Assembly (NCBI RefSeq): GCF_024464185.1
Contig: NZ_JANHAU010000001.1
Span: 372,001-436,000, forward strand
Direction of reading: 5' to 3'
Source of the DNA: Haloarchaeobius salinus
GTDB taxonomy: Archaea; Halobacteriota; Halobacteria; Halobacteriales; Natrialbaceae
DNA: 64,000 bases
Part shown: positions 42,396 to 54,945 of the stretch, in pieces
Layout of the letters: each line of letters starts with the position of its first letter
Position numbering within the stretch: the first letter of the stretch is position 1
Notes under the pieces: generated by a model
Told to the model about the DNA's origin: nothing
The model's database searches: none
The model's input: the letters and a program-made list of their open reading frames with translations, nothing else
Program-made: the position numbers and the translations under genes

Positions 42396-42515
42396 TCGGC
42401 GTCACCCCCCAGTTAGCGTGCCTCTCTGCTAACAATAAGCGTATACGTTGGTATGTCACGCACCCACCGGAGCCATTAGATATCGCCGAAAGACTCGGTG
42501 ACTGGTTATCTCGGT

Positions 42516-43682
42516 CTACGTCTCCCGGACGGGCGCACGTCGACTCGGCTCGACCGAGCCGGTCTCCTGGACCACGTCGAAGGCGGTCATGAGGTCCGAG
42601 CGCGAGATGAGGCCGACGAGGTCGCCACCACGGACGACGAGCAGACGCCCGACGCTCTCGGACTGCATCGTCTGGAGCGCCTCCATCGCGTCGGCGTGTG
42701 GATCGATGGTGTGGAGCTCCCGCGTCATAATCTCCGTGACGGTGTAGGCGTCGCGCTCGACGGGTTTGATGTCACGTGCGTCCTCCAGCGTGACGAGCCC
42801 GACGAGGTTCCCACCGTCGTCCATCACCGGGTAGCCGGTGTGGCGCTCGGAGAACATCCGCGACATCAGCTCGGAGACGCTGGTGTCGGGCGTGACGGTG
42901 TGCAGCTCCGGTCCGGGCGTCATCACGTCACGGACCGTCACGCCCTCGAAGGCGGCCTTCATGACGACCTGCTGGGCCTCGGAGGACGCGCCGATGTAGA
43001 TGAAGAAGGCGATACCGATGAGCAGCCACTGAAGGTTGAGCAGGCCGAACAGGCCCAGCAGGAGCGCGAACACCTTGCCGACCTCGGCGGCCATCTGCGT
43101 CGCCTTCGCGTACGGTCGGGTGCGAGCGAGCAGCGCGCGCAGGACCCGACCGCCGTCCATCGGGAAGCCCGGGAGCATGTTGAACAGCGCGAGCGCGACG
43201 TTCATCACGGCGAGGTAGCCGAGTACGAACCGCGCCGACGGGAGACCCTCGGGGACGGCGAGGAACGCGGCGTAGGAGACGGCCCCGACGGCGATGGAGA
43301 CGACCGGGCCGGCGATGGCGATCTGGAGCTCTTGCTTCCAGTCCTCGGGCATCTCCGAGAGGGAGGCGATGCCGCCGAAGATCCAGAGCGTGATGGAGTC
43401 GATGGGGAACCCGTACCGCATCGCGACGACCGAGTGCCCGAGCTCGTGCAGTACGACGCCGACGAACAGGCCGATGGCGACCGAGAACCCGAGCACCCAG
43501 GGCATCCAGCCGGCCAGCAGCGGATCGACCGGCAGGTTGGCTCCCATCGTCTCGTTGAGGAGGTCCGTCACGGGTCCGACCTGCTGCTGGATGAGGAACG
43601 CAAAGAGCGGCAGCACCAGCAGGAACGTCAGGTCCAGCTTGATGGGGATGCCGAACACCGACCCGATCCTGAAGCTTCGCAT
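42516..43682 (-). CDS. Site-2-protease-family zinc metalloprotease with two CBS domains
   Basis: The 388-residue protein is an intramembrane protease of the M50/SpoIVFB type. Zinc ligands are in HELGHSVVA (about residue 79) and GFPMDGGRVLRAL (about residue 168). Several membrane helices surround them. Two CBS domains follow (about residues 250-310 and 312-370; VRDVMTPGP and VTEIMTRELHTI mark them) and probably sense adenine nucleotides. AATTTAAGAG on this strand (43707-43716) about 30 nt upstream supports the ATG. The substrate is unknown. Confidence 0.92.
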   Translation of the reverse strand: MRSFRIGSVFGIPIKLDLTFLLVLPLFAFLIQQQVGPVTDLLNETMGANLPVDPLLAGWMPWVLGFSVAIGLFVGVVLHELGHSVVAMRYGFPIDSITLWIFGGIASLSEMPEDWKQELQIAIAGPVVSIAVGAVSYAAFLAVPEGLPSARFVLGYLAVMNVALALFNMLPGFPMDGGRVLRALLARTRPYAKATQMAAEVGKVFALLLGLFGLLNLQWLLIGIAFFIYIGASSEAQQVVMKAAFEGVTVRDVMTPGPELHTVTPDTSVSELMSRMFSERHTGYPVMDDGGNLVGLVTLEDARDIKPVERDAYTVTEIMTRELHTIDPHADAMEALQTMQSESVGRLLVVRGGDLVGLISRSDLMTAFDVVQETGSVEPSRRAPVRET

Positions 43683-43780
43683 GGTAGCGAGTAGCCGCCG
43701 GCCACTCTTAAATTGGGGGACGATGTCCGTCGGTCGGCGGGTCGAAACCCGTTAAGTGCCCCACGCACCTACCATCGTGC

Positions 43781-44152
43781 ATGTCCGACCCGAAGCCGGT
43801 CATCCGCCGCAGCGACGACGTATCCTACGAGCCGGTCGACGCCGCCGACGGGCTGTCGAAGGGCGTGCTCATCGACGCCGACGACGGCGCACCGAACTTC
43901 GCCATCCGGCGGTTCACACTCGACGCCGGAGCCGAGGTGCCCAAGCACACGAACGCCGTCGAGCACGAGCAGTACGTGCTGGAAGGTGAGTACGTCGTCG
44001 GCATCGGCGACGAGGAGCACGTCGTCTCCGCCGGCGACTCCCTGCTGATTCCTGCGGGCGTCGTCCACTGGTACCGCAACGAGGGCGACACACAGGGCGC
44101 GTTCCTCTGTGCGGTGCCCAACGGCGACGACGAGATCCAGCTGCAGGAGTGA
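43781..44152 (+). CDS. Cupin-domain protein
   Basis: The 123-residue single-domain cupin has EVPKHTNAVEHEQYVLEGEYVVG (first motif, in part; His and Glu ligands) and GDSLLIPAGVVHWYRN (second motif with the last His). Metal binding is likely; the reaction is unknown. GTTAAGT (43751-43757) lies about 27 nt before the ATG. It diverges from the site-2 protease and is followed after 67 bp by the helicase gene on the same strand. Confidence 0.88.
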   Translation: MSDPKPVIRRSDDVSYEPVDAADGLSKGVLIDADDGAPNFAIRRFTLDAGAEVPKHTNAVEHEQYVLEGEYVVGIGDEEHVVSAGDSLLIPAGVVHWYRNEGDTQGAFLCAVPNGDDEIQLQE

Positions 44153-44219
44153 CCGACCCCGCCGAGGTGCCCGAAGAAGTTCCGAACCCCTGAAATACCT
44201 CCCTCGCATACCGACTCGC

Positions 44220-46304
44220 GTGTCACGACAGGTCCAGCGCGTCGACACCCTGTTCCTCCACGAGGCCGGCAGGAGCTACCTCGCGGTCGTCGAGCGCGAC
44301 GGCGAGCGCGTCTTCCGTGGGAAGCTCGAGCTCAAGGAGACGAACGCCGGCCCCCGGCCCGGGAAGTTCCGGCTCGTCCGCGATTCCAGCGAGGAGCCAC
44401 GCAGCCCCGAGGAGTTCGTCGAGATCGCACGCCGCGCCGAGCGCATCCGCATCTCCGAGCAGACCACCCAGCGTGCACGGGAGGAGCTCCAGGCGATGCT
44501 CGACGGCTACCAGCTCGACGCGAAGGTCGTCCGGACCTGTCGCTACTGCGCCTCCGCCGGTCGGTACTCCCCGGTCACGACCGACACCGCGGTCAAGTCC
44601 GGCGACGACTGGATCTGCACCGACTGCGCCCGCCGCGAGCTCGAACAGGAGCTCGCGTTCCACGGCGAGTTCACGAGCGCCGCGAAGGAGCGCCTCGAGG
44701 AGCTGCTGCTCGACGTGCAGGACATCGAACGCATCAAGAACCTGCTCAAGGGCCAGCTCGACCCCGACCTGACGAAGTTCGACGAGATATCCGCGACGAC
44801 GGACGACATCGACCTCGTCCCCGTCGACGACCTCGACCTGCACCCGGAGCTGCAGGGGCTGCTCGAACAGCGGTTCGACACCCTGCTGCCCGTCCAGAGC
44901 CTCGCCGTCGAGAACGGCCTGTTCGGCGAGCGAAGCGGCGACGCCCCCCGGGGGATGGGCGACGACCAGCTCGTCGTCAGCGCGACGGCGACCGGGAAGA
45001 CGCTCATCGGCGAGCTCGCCGGGCTCCAGAACGTCCTCGACGGGAAGGGGAAGATGCTCTTCCTCGTCCCGCTGGTCGCCCTCGCGAACCAGAAGCACGA
45101 GGACTTCGCGGACGAGTACGGCGACCTCGTCGACGTCACCATCCGGGTCGGGGCGAGCCGCGTCAACGACTCCGGCTCCCGGTTCGACCCCGGCGCGGAC
45201 GTCATCGTCGGCACCTACGAGGGCATCGACCACGCGCTGCGGACCGGCAAGGACCTCGGCGACATCGGGACCGTCGTCATCGACGAGGTCCACACGCTCA
45301 AGGAGGAGGGCCGGGGGCACCGCCTCGACGGGCTCATCTCCCGGCTGAAGCACTACAGCCAGCAGCGCCAGAAACAACGGTCGAGCTACGACGGCGCGCA
45401 GTGGGTCTACCTCTCCGCGACCGTCGGCAACCCCGCCGAACTGGGTCGTGCGCTCGAGGCGAAGCTCATCGAGTTCGAGGAGCGCCCGGTGCCCATCGAG
45501 CGCCACGTCACCTTCGCCGACGGGCGCGAGAAGCCCAGGATCATCAACCGGCTCGTCAAGCGCGAGTTCGACCGCGAGTCCTCCAAGGGCTACCGCGGGC
45601 AGACCATCGTCTTCACCAACTCGCGGCGGCGCTGTCACGAGATCTCCCGCAAGCTGGAGTACAGCGCCGCCCCCTACCACGCCGGGCTGGACTACGGCCG
45701 CCGGAAGAAGGTCGAACGGATGTTCGGCGACCAGGAGATCTCGGCGGTCGTCACCACGGCCGCGCTGGCGGCGGGCGTCGACTTCCCCGCCTCGCAGGTC
45801 ATCTTCGACTCGCTCGCCATGGGAATCGAGTGGCTCTCCGTCCAGGAGTTCAGCCAGATGCTCGGGCGGGCGGGTCGCCCGGACTACCACGACCGCGGGA
45901 AGGTGTACATGCTCGTCGAGCCCGAGTGCACCTACCACAACTCCATGGAGATGTCCGAGGACGAGGTCGCGTTCAAGCTGCTGAAGGGCGAGATGGAGCC
46001 GGTCATCACCCGGTACGACGAGGACGCCGCCGTCGAGGAGACCCTGGCGAACGTCGCCGTCGCGGGTAAGTCCGCGAAGGCGCTCAACGACCGGATGCTC
46101 GGCGACATCCCCACGAAACACGCCGTCGGCAAGCTGCTCGAGTACGGCTTCATCGACGGCTTCGAGCCGACGCCGCTCGGGCGGGTGGTGTGCCAGCACT
46201 TCCTGACCCCGGGTGACGCGTTCGCGATCATCGACGGCATCCGGAAGGAGAAGCACCCGTATCAGGTGGTTGCTGACCTGGAGCTGCGCGAGACCGAGTT
46301 GTGA
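44220..46304 (+). CDS. Ski2-like DEAD/DEAH-box helicase with N-terminal DUF5814 region
   Basis: The 694-residue protein has an N-terminal domain with RTCRYCASAGRYSP and CTDCARRE (zinc-ribbon-like cysteines, about 105-145) and a superfamily 2 helicase core: SATATGKTLIGELAG (Walker A, about 257), VIDEVHTLKEEG (DEVH, about 352), LSATVGN, and TTAALAAGVDFPASQ with QMLGRAGRPDYHD (motif VI, about 545). A winged-helix-like C-terminus follows. It likely acts on RNA or on DNA in repair. The GTG start is supported by GAAATACC (44190-44197) about 26 nt upstream. Confidence 0.88.
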   Translation: MSRQVQRVDTLFLHEAGRSYLAVVERDGERVFRGKLELKETNAGPRPGKFRLVRDSSEEPRSPEEFVEIARRAERIRISEQTTQRAREELQAMLDGYQLDAKVVRTCRYCASAGRYSPVTTDTAVKSGDDWICTDCARRELEQELAFHGEFTSAAKERLEELLLDVQDIERIKNLLKGQLDPDLTKFDEISATTDDIDLVPVDDLDLHPELQGLLEQRFDTLLPVQSLAVENGLFGERSGDAPRGMGDDQLVVSATATGKTLIGELAGLQNVLDGKGKMLFLVPLVALANQKHEDFADEYGDLVDVTIRVGASRVNDSGSRFDPGADVIVGTYEGIDHALRTGKDLGDIGTVVIDEVHTLKEEGRGHRLDGLISRLKHYSQQRQKQRSSYDGAQWVYLSATVGNPAELGRALEAKLIEFEERPVPIERHVTFADGREKPRIINRLVKREFDRESSKGYRGQTIVFTNSRRRCHEISRKLEYSAAPYHAGLDYGRRKKVERMFGDQEISAVVTTAALAAGVDFPASQVIFDSLAMGIEWLSVQEFSQMLGRAGRPDYHDRGKVYMLVEPECTYHNSMEMSEDEVAFKLLKGEMEPVITRYDEDAAVEETLANVAVAGKSAKALNDRMLGDIPTKHAVGKLLEYGFIDGFEPTPLGRVVCQHFLTPGDAFAIIDGIRKEKHPYQVVADLELRETEL

Positions 46305-46833
46305 AGCTGTGTTTCTGATTTCTGGTGGAACTCCTGGCCTGGCGCCGCGGGTTCGGGGTGAGGTGTGGCGACATCGCTTCCGCAGCCGGGTGGCGCGCGG
46401 CTGGTGAACGTGCCGAGCCCCGCGAGGCCGTGAGCCATCCGCGCGAGGGATGAGAAGCGCAGCGGAGCGAGCATCGCAATCGGCTGGGGAGGCGTGAGGT
46501 GCGGTCGCGGCGGGTGTCCCCGTGAGCGAGCCTGCGAGCGAACGGGGGCTCGTCGGACCGCAGGTCCGACGGTGGGACTGAAAGGGGCGAGTCGCTGGAG
46601 GAAGGCGGCCGACGCAAGGACCGCAGGAACGAGGACCGGTCACGAGACGCTCGCGTCTCGTGAGCACACCAGAAATCTTCGATTTCTGGGGACGCAGCGA
46701 GGCCCCCGACTCCAGCGACTCGGAGCTTTCTGGCTGTTCGCGGTTCCAACGAGTCCTGCGACGCACCTGTTCCTCCAGACCATTCGCAGACGTAACCCCC
46801 ATGCCGTCGCGCCACCTAATCCAATCAGAACCG
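46305..46833. other. 529-bp gap: repeat R3 with three perfect hairpins, then the uvrC promoter
   Basis: No gene is supported, although long frames are open because of base composition. Repeat R3 fills 46391-46740. Three perfect inverted repeats lie inside it: 9 bp with loop GCA (46551-46571), 10 bp with loop TC (46641-46662) and 9 bp with loop TTC (46669-46689). CACCTAATCC (46812-46821) is a weak TATA candidate before uvrC. Confidence 0.6.
46391..46740 (+). repeat. Dispersed intergenic repeat, copy R3
   Basis: It starts TGGCGCGCGGCTGG like R1 and ends with CTCGGAGCTTTCTGGCTG then TTCG (46719-46740), close to R1 (29529-29542) and to the end of R2. The inner part is longer than in the other copies and is made largely of hairpins with unrelated stem sequences. 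Confidence 0.7.
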
Positions 46834-48585
46834 ATGGACGCGCAGACGGTCCGGGAGCACGCGAGCGACCTGCCCACTGAGCCGGGGGTCTACCAGTTCC
46901 TCGAGGGCGACACGGTGCTGTACGTCGGGAAGGCCGTGGACCTGCGCTCTCGCGTCCGGTCGTACGCGGACCCGCGCTCGGCGCGCATCGCGGGGATGGT
47001 CGAGCGCGCGGACGACCTCGACGTGGCCGTCACCGACACGGAGACGCAGGCGCTGCTGCTGGAGGCGAACCTCATCAAGCGCCATCAGCCGCGGTACAAC
47101 GTGCGGCTGAAGGACGACAAGTCGTATCCCCTGGTGCAGCTGACCGACCACGAGTTCCCCCGCATCGAGGTGACGCGGGACCCGAACGAGGGCGCGACCG
47201 TCTTCGGCCCGTACACGAGCATGGGCACCGTCGAGACGGTCGTGAAGGCGCTGCGGGAGACGTTCGGCGTGCGGGGCTGTTCGGACCACAAGTTCGCGGG
47301 ACGGGCGCGCCCCTGTCTGGACTACGAGATGGGGCTCTGCACCGCGCCCTGCACCGACGAGATAGCGAGAGAGGACTATATCGCCGACGTCGACTCGGTG
47401 ACGCAGTTCTTCGCCGGCGAGACGGGCGTGCTGGCCGACCCGCTGTCCCGGGAGATGGAGCAGGCGGCGGCGAGCCAGTCGTTCGAGCGCGCGGCGAACC
47501 TGCGCGACCGGCTGGAGGTCGTCGAGTCGTTCCACGGGGGCGGCGGCGAGGCCGTCAGCGGCCGGGAAGAGTACGAGCGCTCGGTCGACGTGCTCGGGGT
47601 GGCGCTCCGGGGCGACGACGCGACCGTGGCGCGGCTCCACGCGGAGGGCGGCCAGCTCGTCGAGCGGGACCGGCACGCCGTCGCCGCGCCGGCGGGAACC
47701 GACCAGGAGGCGAGCGACGCCGTCCCGGCCGTGCTTGCGGCGTTCCTCGTGCAGTACTACGCGGAGCGGTCGCTGCCCGACGCCATCCTGCTCCCCGAGC
47801 ACCACGGCGACGAGGAGGTGGCGGCGTGGCTCGACGCCGCGGACGTGGCGGTCCGGGTGCCGGGCGCGGGTCGGGAGGCGAAGCTGGTCGAGCTGGCGCT
47901 GAAGAACGCCCGCCGGAACGTCGGCCGCCGGGACGAGTCCGCCGCGCTCGCGGACGAACTCTGCCTCTCGCGGGTCTCTAGAATCGAGGGCTTCGACGTG
48001 AGCCACGCGCAGGGGAGAGCGGTCGTCGGCTCGAACGTCTGCTTCGTCGACGGCTCCGCCGAGAAGTCGGACTACCGGCGGAAGAAGCTCGACGAGACGA
48101 ACGACGACTACGCGAACATGGCCGCCCTCGTGCGCTGGCGGGCCGAGCGCGCGCTCGAGGGCCGCGACGACCGGCCCGACCCGGACCTCCTCCTGATAGA
48201 CGGCGGCGAGGGCCAGCTCTCGGCGGCAATGGATGCGCTCGAAGCGACGGGCTGGGACGTGCCCGCGGTCGCGCTCGCGAAGGCCGAGGAGCTGGTCATC
48301 ACGCCCGACCGCACCCACGACTGGGACGACGACGCGCCGCAGCTCCACCTGCTCCAGCGCGTCCGCGACGAGGCCCACCGCTTCGCCGTGCAGTACCACC
48401 AGTCGGTTCGGGACGACGTGTCGACGGTGCTCGACGACGTGTCCGGCATCGGCCCGGCGACACGCCGGCGGCTGCTCGGACGGTTCGGCAGCGTCGAGAA
48501 CGTGCGTGCGGCCAGCGTCGACGAGCTACTGGCCGTCGAGGGCGTCGGCGAGAAGACCGCGGAACGGCTGCGTCGGCGGCTCTAG
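46834..48585 (+). CDS. uvrC: Excinuclease ABC subunit C
   Basis: UvrC makes both incisions in bacterial-type nucleotide excision repair. The 583-residue protein has the GIY-YIG domain ([18 protein letters not shown], about 17-34, with R and E residues following), the UVR helix region ([21 protein letters not shown], quoted in part, near 210), the RNase H-like endonuclease core ([17 protein letters not shown], about 388; [10 protein letters not shown], about 450) and C-terminal HhH motifs ([30 protein letters not shown]). The ATG at 46834 gives MDAQTVREH; an ATG at 46801 would add 11 residues. Its stop shares CTAG with the convergent DUF4013 gene. Confidence 0.96.
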   Translation: MDAQTVREHASDLPTEPGVYQFLEGDTVLYVGKAVDLRSRVRSYADPRSARIAGMVERADDLDVAVTDTETQALLLEANLIKRHQPRYNVRLKDDKSYPLVQLTDHEFPRIEVTRDPNEGATVFGPYTSMGTVETVVKALRETFGVRGCSDHKFAGRARPCLDYEMGLCTAPCTDEIAREDYIADVDSVTQFFAGETGVLADPLSREMEQAAASQSFERAANLRDRLEVVESFHGGGGEAVSGREEYERSVDVLGVALRGDDATVARLHAEGGQLVERDRHAVAAPAGTDQEASDAVPAVLAAFLVQYYAERSLPDAILLPEHHGDEEVAAWLDAADVAVRVPGAGREAKLVELALKNARRNVGRRDESAALADELCLSRVSRIEGFDVSHAQGRAVVGSNVCFVDGSAEKSDYRRKKLDETNDDYANMAALVRWRAERALEGRDDRPDPDLLLIDGGEGQLSAAMDALEATGWDVPAVALAKAEELVITPDRTHDWDDDAPQLHLLQRVRDEAHRFAVQYHQSVRDDVSTVLDDVSGIGPATRRRLLGRFGSVENVRAASVDELLAVEGVGEKTAERLRRRL

Positions 48586-49313
48586 TAGGCGTCGCCGGCC
48601 CGTGGGTCGCTGGTGCCTGGCGCAGCGCTCCCCGTCGTCGCGATGTCGCGGGCGACGGTGCCGAGGTAGTGGAAGATACCGGCCTGCAGGATGAACGCGA
48701 GCGGGAAGCCGACGAGCAGGAGCATCAGCGGGAGGATGACGAGGAACGCGAGGAAGTTCACGATGGCCGCGACGACCAGCGCGACGAAGTAGTCGACCGT
48801 GAACGCGATCTCGCGGATGGAGTCGAAGTCGAACGCAGCACTGAACTCCTCCTCGGTCGCGAGGCCGACGAGCGCGGCCGGCATCACGTAGTACGCGAGC
48901 AGCAACAGCAGGAGGGCGATGCCGCCGAGGACGAGCATGACGATGAGGCCGATGCCGCCACCCGCGGCCGCCCCACCCTCGCCGGCGGCGCTGCCGGCTG
49001 CCGCGCCGAAGGAGAACACGAAGAAGCCGAGGAAGAACAGCCCGAACAGGAGCATCATCGGTATCAGCGTGTACACGAGCGTGACGCCGAACATCAGTGC
49101 GCCGTCTTTCAGCAGGCTCTCCCAGTCCTCGAACTCGGGTGGGTTCGGGTCGTTCCGAGCGCCGGCACGCATCGACTGGAGGCTGTACCCGTTCACGATG
49201 AGCTGTGGAAGCAGCGGGATGATGGCCGAGGCGAGCAGCAGGCCACCACCGATGATGGCCCGCAGTAGCCCGTCCTCACCCTTCGTCGGGAACTTCAGTG
49301 AATCGACTACCAT
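48582..49313 (-). CDS. DUF4013 membrane protein
   Basis: The 243-residue protein has about five to six hydrophobic segments. The first part ([22 protein letters not shown] then [19 protein letters not shown]) and the middle ([22 protein letters not shown]) match the DUF4013 family of archaeal and bacterial membrane proteins of unknown function. A Gly/Ala-rich loop lies near residue 105. The stop overlaps uvrC by four bases on the opposite strand. Confidence 0.82.
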   Translation of the reverse strand: MVVDSLKFPTKGEDGLLRAIIGGGLLLASAIIPLLPQLIVNGYSLQSMRAGARNDPNPPEFEDWESLLKDGALMFGVTLVYTLIPMMLLFGLFFLGFFVFSFGAAAGSAAGEGGAAAGGGIGLIVMLVLGGIALLLLLLAYYVMPAALVGLATEEEFSAAFDFDSIREIAFTVDYFVALVVAAIVNFLAFLVILPLMLLLVGFPLAFILQAGIFHYLGTVARDIATTGSAAPGTSDPRAGDAY

Positions 49314-49384
49314 GGGTCGACGTCCAGCGGCCGGCTAAAAAATGTTCGGACATCGAAACGACGAAGCGAAATCACGGGGCAGGC

Positions 49385-50233
49385 TCAACCGAGCTCCGAC
49401 CGGCGGAACGAGAGGTAGCCGACGGCGAGCGAGACGGCCGACCACGCGAGCATCACCAGGACGGCGAACCACGTCTGGTCGTGGAGCCTGTCGCTCTCGG
49501 GCTGGAAGTTCAGCTGGAACGCCTGGTACTGGTCGAACACCCCCGCGTACACCGGTTCGGTCGACTGGAGGTACGCCGTCGCGGGCGACATGATGGCGAC
49601 GTAGCTCCGGGTGTTCTCGGAGATGGTCACCCCGAGCAGGCTCCCGACCGTGTCGAGGATGGTCCCGAGGTTGATGACCGGGAAGAAGCCGAACCAGAAC
49701 ACCACGAACACGAAGTACGCGCCGAGCGCGCCGAACATCGCACGCGACCGCGAGGAGGCGGCGGCGGAGATGGCGACGAAGATACTGACGAACGACACTG
49801 TGTAGACGAGCGAGACGCCGGTAAAGATGGCGAAGCGCTCGACGCTCGGGGCCTGCACGTACGTCGCGAACGCGACGACGAGTCCCACGAGCATTCCGAG
49901 GACGACGGCGGCGGCCGCGACGCTCAGCCGGGAGAGGAACTTCCCGAAGAAGTACTCGGCGCGGCTGTTCGGCAGCCCCATGACGTACTTGATGGTCCCA
50001 TCCATCCGGTCGCCCGCGATGGAGAGGTACGCAAGCGGCGCGAGAAAGAGCGGGAAGACGAACGAGACGAACGCCGAGACGTCGAACAGCGTCCGGTAGG
50101 GCTCGTCGTAGATGCCGTACTCCGAGGCGAAGATCATCGCGACGAGCAGCGTGAACACGCCGATGACCGCCAGCACGATGGAGGAGCGCCTGGCGTTCGT
50201 GAAGTCGTCGCGGGCGATGGTGGCGAGGCGCAT
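49385..50233 (-). CDS. ABC-2 type transporter permease
   Basis: The 282-residue protein has six hydrophobic helices and the ABC-2 pattern of an N-terminal cytoplasmic helix (ARDDFTNARRSSIVLAVIG), a large loop after the first helix and the conserved-like DGTIKYVMGLPNSRAEYFFGK segment (in part, about residue 75). It is the membrane half of an exporter of unknown substrate. Its ATG overlaps the ATPase stop by one base (TGATG), so the two subunits are co-translated. Confidence 0.88.
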   Translation of the reverse strand: MRLATIARDDFTNARRSSIVLAVIGVFTLLVAMIFASEYGIYDEPYRTLFDVSAFVSFVFPLFLAPLAYLSIAGDRMDGTIKYVMGLPNSRAEYFFGKFLSRLSVAAAAVVLGMLVGLVVAFATYVQAPSVERFAIFTGVSLVYTVSFVSIFVAISAAASSRSRAMFGALGAYFVFVVFWFGFFPVINLGTILDTVGSLLGVTISENTRSYVAIMSPATAYLQSTEPVYAGVFDQYQAFQLNFQPESDRLHDQTWFAVLVMLAWSAVSLAVGYLSFRRSELG

Positions 50234-51207
50234 CAGTCCTCGCCTCCGGTGACGGCGGTGGCGTCTTCGGCGGTGGTCGCCTCGGCGGCCGTCGCATCCC
50301 GCCCGTGTTCACCGTTCGTGTACTGCTCGAACAGCGATTCGAGCGACGTGGTGTCGATACCGATGTCCGAGACGGTCGCGGCGTCGTCGATGCGTCGGAG
50401 CGCCGGCATCTTCGCCGCCGGCTCGGCGCAGGTCACGCGGACCACGTCGTCCTCCGCGGTCACGTCACGGACGCCCTCGACGGCCCGGACGGGGCCGAGG
50501 TCCGGCACCGCGTCGACCGTCGCCTCGACGACACCGCCGACGCCGAGCTGCTCGCGCAGGTTCCCCAGCGTGTCGAGCGCGACGAGCTCGCCCTTCGCCA
50601 TGATGCCGACGCGGTCGCAGACCTTCTCGACCTGGTCGAGGATGTGGCTGGAGAAGAACACCGTCGCGCCGCGGTCGGTCTCCTCGCGGACGATGTCCCG
50701 GAGGAGCTTGATGCCCTTCGGGTCCAGTCCGGAGGAGGGTTCGTCGAGGACGAGCAGGTCCGGGTCGCCGACGAGCGCGATGGCCAGCCCGAGGCGCTGT
50801 TGCATCCCCTTCGAGTAGCCACCGGCGGCCCGCCGTGCGTCGCCGGCGTCGAGGCCGACCCGGTCGAGCAACTCGTCGGGGTCGTCGGCCGAACCCTTCG
50901 TCTCGATGGCCGAGACGAGGTGCTCGCGCCCGGTCAGGTTCTCGTAGAGGCCGTACCCCTCCGGGAGCAGGCCGATGCGCTCGCGGACGGACCGCGAGTG
51001 CGTCGTCACGTCCGCACCGAGCACCTCGGCTCCGCCGCTGGAGGGCTCGATGAAGCCGAGGAGCACGTTGATGGTCGTCGACTTCCCGGCCCCGTTCGGG
51101 CCGAGGAAGCCGAACACCTCCCCCTCCTCGACGGTCAGGTCGAGACCGTCGACCGCGACGACGTCACCGAACCGTCTGGTGAGGTCGTCTGTTCGTATCG
51201 CTGCCAT
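50233..51207 (-). CDS. ABC transporter ATP-binding protein
   Basis: The 324-residue ATPase partner of the downstream permease has Walker A GPNGAGKST (about residue 36), the signature YSKGMQQRLGLAIAL (about 133) and Walker B LLVLDEPSSGLDP (about 153), with the H-loop in FFSSHILDQVE. A C-terminal regulatory extension ends in an Ala/Thr/Asp-rich tail. CCTTATAAATG-like sequence lies just upstream (TTATAAA, 51234-51240), about 30 nt before the start, a strong promoter. Confidence 0.93.
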   Translation of the reverse strand: MAAIRTDDLTRRFGDVVAVDGLDLTVEEGEVFGFLGPNGAGKSTTINVLLGFIEPSSGGAEVLGADVTTHSRSVRERIGLLPEGYGLYENLTGREHLVSAIETKGSADDPDELLDRVGLDAGDARRAAGGYSKGMQQRLGLAIALVGDPDLLVLDEPSSGLDPKGIKLLRDIVREETDRGATVFFSSHILDQVEKVCDRVGIMAKGELVALDTLGNLREQLGVGGVVEATVDAVPDLGPVRAVEGVRDVTAEDDVVRVTCAEPAAKMPALRRIDDAATVSDIGIDTTSLESLFEQYTNGEHGRDATAAEATTAEDATAVTGGED

Positions 51208-51274
51208 GTACCTCGACGTACTCCCGTCCGTTCCTTATAAATGCCCGACGAGTTTCACGGCGAGCAACTGCCGC

Positions 51275-53344
<2,070 letters not shown>

Positions 53345-53514
53345 CTTGCCCGTCGTATGCGAGCCAGGGCAAAGAGTCGTGCGTTCGCGGGTGACGGTGG
53401 TCACAGCCGCCACCCCGCCCACCCGCTCCGCCCCACCGGAACACCGAGGGCGGTTGACACGCTCCAACACACATCCGATACGGTTTTCCCGACCCCACAG
53501 CAACCACCTTGCAA

Positions 53515-54891
53515 ATGCTCGACCGCCGATACCTCCGGGAGAACCCCGAGGAAGTCCGCGAGAGCCTCGACGACCGGGGCTACGACGTGGACCTCGACGA
53601 GATCCTGGAACTGGACGCGGAGTGGCGCGAACTGAAAGCCGAAGGCGACGACCTCCGCCACGAGCGCAACGAGGTCAGCAGCAAGATCGGCCAGCTCAAG
53701 CAGGAGGGCGACGAGGAGGCGGCCCAGGAGGCCATCGAGCGGTCCAGCGAGCTGAAGGAGAGACTCCAGCGGGTCGAGGAACGCACCGACGAGCTGGAGG
53801 ACGAACTCGACGAGGCGATGCTCGAACTGCCGCAGGTCCCCGACGACAGCGTCCCCGTCGGCGACGACGAGGCCGACAACGTCGAGGTCGAGCGCTGGGG
53901 GTTCGACGACCTGCGCGACCTGCCGGACGAGGTCACGCCGCACTACGACCTCGGCGAGGACCTCGACATCATCGACGAGGCCCGCGGCGCGAAGACGACG
54001 GGTGCCGGCTTCTACTTCCTCAAGGGCGACGGCGCGCGCCTCGAGCACGCACTCATCCAGTTCATGCTGGACGTCCACCGCGAGCAGGAGTACGTCGACG
54101 TGTTCCCGCCGGTCCCCGTGAAGTCGACCTCGATGCGCGGCACCGGCCAGCTCCCGAAGTTCAACGAGGACGCCTACCGCATCGGCGGCGACGAGTTCGA
54201 CGCGTACGACGACGACGACCTCTGGCTCTGCCCCACCGCGGAGGTGCCGGTCACGAACATGTACCGCGACGACATCCTCCTCCGCGAGGACCTGCCCCTC
54301 AAGCATCAGGCGTACACGCCGAACTTCCGGCGCGAGGCGGGCGAGCACGGCACCGAGACCCGGGGCATCGTCCGCGTCCACCAGTTCAACAAGGTCGAAC
54401 TCGTCAACTTCGTCGAGCCCGAGGAGAGCTACGACCGCCTCGACGCGCTCGTCGAGGAGGCCGCCGAGGTGCTCGAACGCCTCGGACTCCCGTATCGGGT
54501 GCTCGACCTCTGCACGGGCGACCTCACGTTCGCCTCCGCGAAGACGTACGACCTCGAGGTCTGGGCCCCCGGCACCGACAGCGAAGACGCCCCCGAGGGC
54601 ATGGGCGGCCGCTGGCTGGAGGTCTCCAGCGCCTCGAACTTCGAGGCGTTCCAGGCGCGCCGGGCGGGCATCCGCTACCGTCCCGAACATCACGAGAGCG
54701 CGGAGTACCTGCACACGCTCAACGCCTCCGGCACCGCCGTCGGCCGCGTGATGGTCGCCATCCTCGAGTACTACCAGAACGAGGACGGCACCGTCGACGT
54801 GCCCGAACCCCTCCAGCCGTACATGGGCGGCACCGAGGTCATCGAGGGCCACGAGAAGGTCGGCGAGAGCGCGCTCGGCACCGACGAGTAA
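53515..54891 (+). CDS. serS: Seryl-tRNA synthetase
   Basis: This class II synthetase of 458 residues has the N-terminal coiled-coil arm that contacts tRNA-Ser (about 25-110) and the three class II motifs: motif 1 around [20 protein letters not shown] (in part, about 200), motif 2 [21 protein letters not shown] (in part, about 270) and motif 3 with [16 protein letters not shown] (about 410). It is the common SerRS, not the rare methanogen type. CGGTTTTCC (53481-53489) about 28 nt upstream supports the ATG at 53515 over an in-frame TTG six bases earlier. Confidence 0.96.
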   Translation: MLDRRYLRENPEEVRESLDDRGYDVDLDEILELDAEWRELKAEGDDLRHERNEVSSKIGQLKQEGDEEAAQEAIERSSELKERLQRVEERTDELEDELDEAMLELPQVPDDSVPVGDDEADNVEVERWGFDDLRDLPDEVTPHYDLGEDLDIIDEARGAKTTGAGFYFLKGDGARLEHALIQFMLDVHREQEYVDVFPPVPVKSTSMRGTGQLPKFNEDAYRIGGDEFDAYDDDDLWLCPTAEVPVTNMYRDDILLREDLPLKHQAYTPNFRREAGEHGTETRGIVRVHQFNKVELVNFVEPEESYDRLDALVEEAAEVLERLGLPYRVLDLCTGDLTFASAKTYDLEVWAPGTDSEDAPEGMGGRWLEVSSASNFEAFQARRAGIRYRPEHHESAEYLHTLNASGTAVGRVMVAILEYYQNEDGTVDVPEPLQPYMGGTEVIEGHEKVGESALGTDE

Positions 54892-54945
54892 CGCCCGACC
54901 CCGCCGCCGCGAAACGCTTTTTCGACGCGACGACGTTGCTATCGT

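Noticed and set aside
46660-46833. N-terminal extension of UvrC into the repeat region
   Set aside because: The extra residues come from repeat R3 and its hairpins; the conserved GIY-YIG domain begins right after the ATG at 46834.
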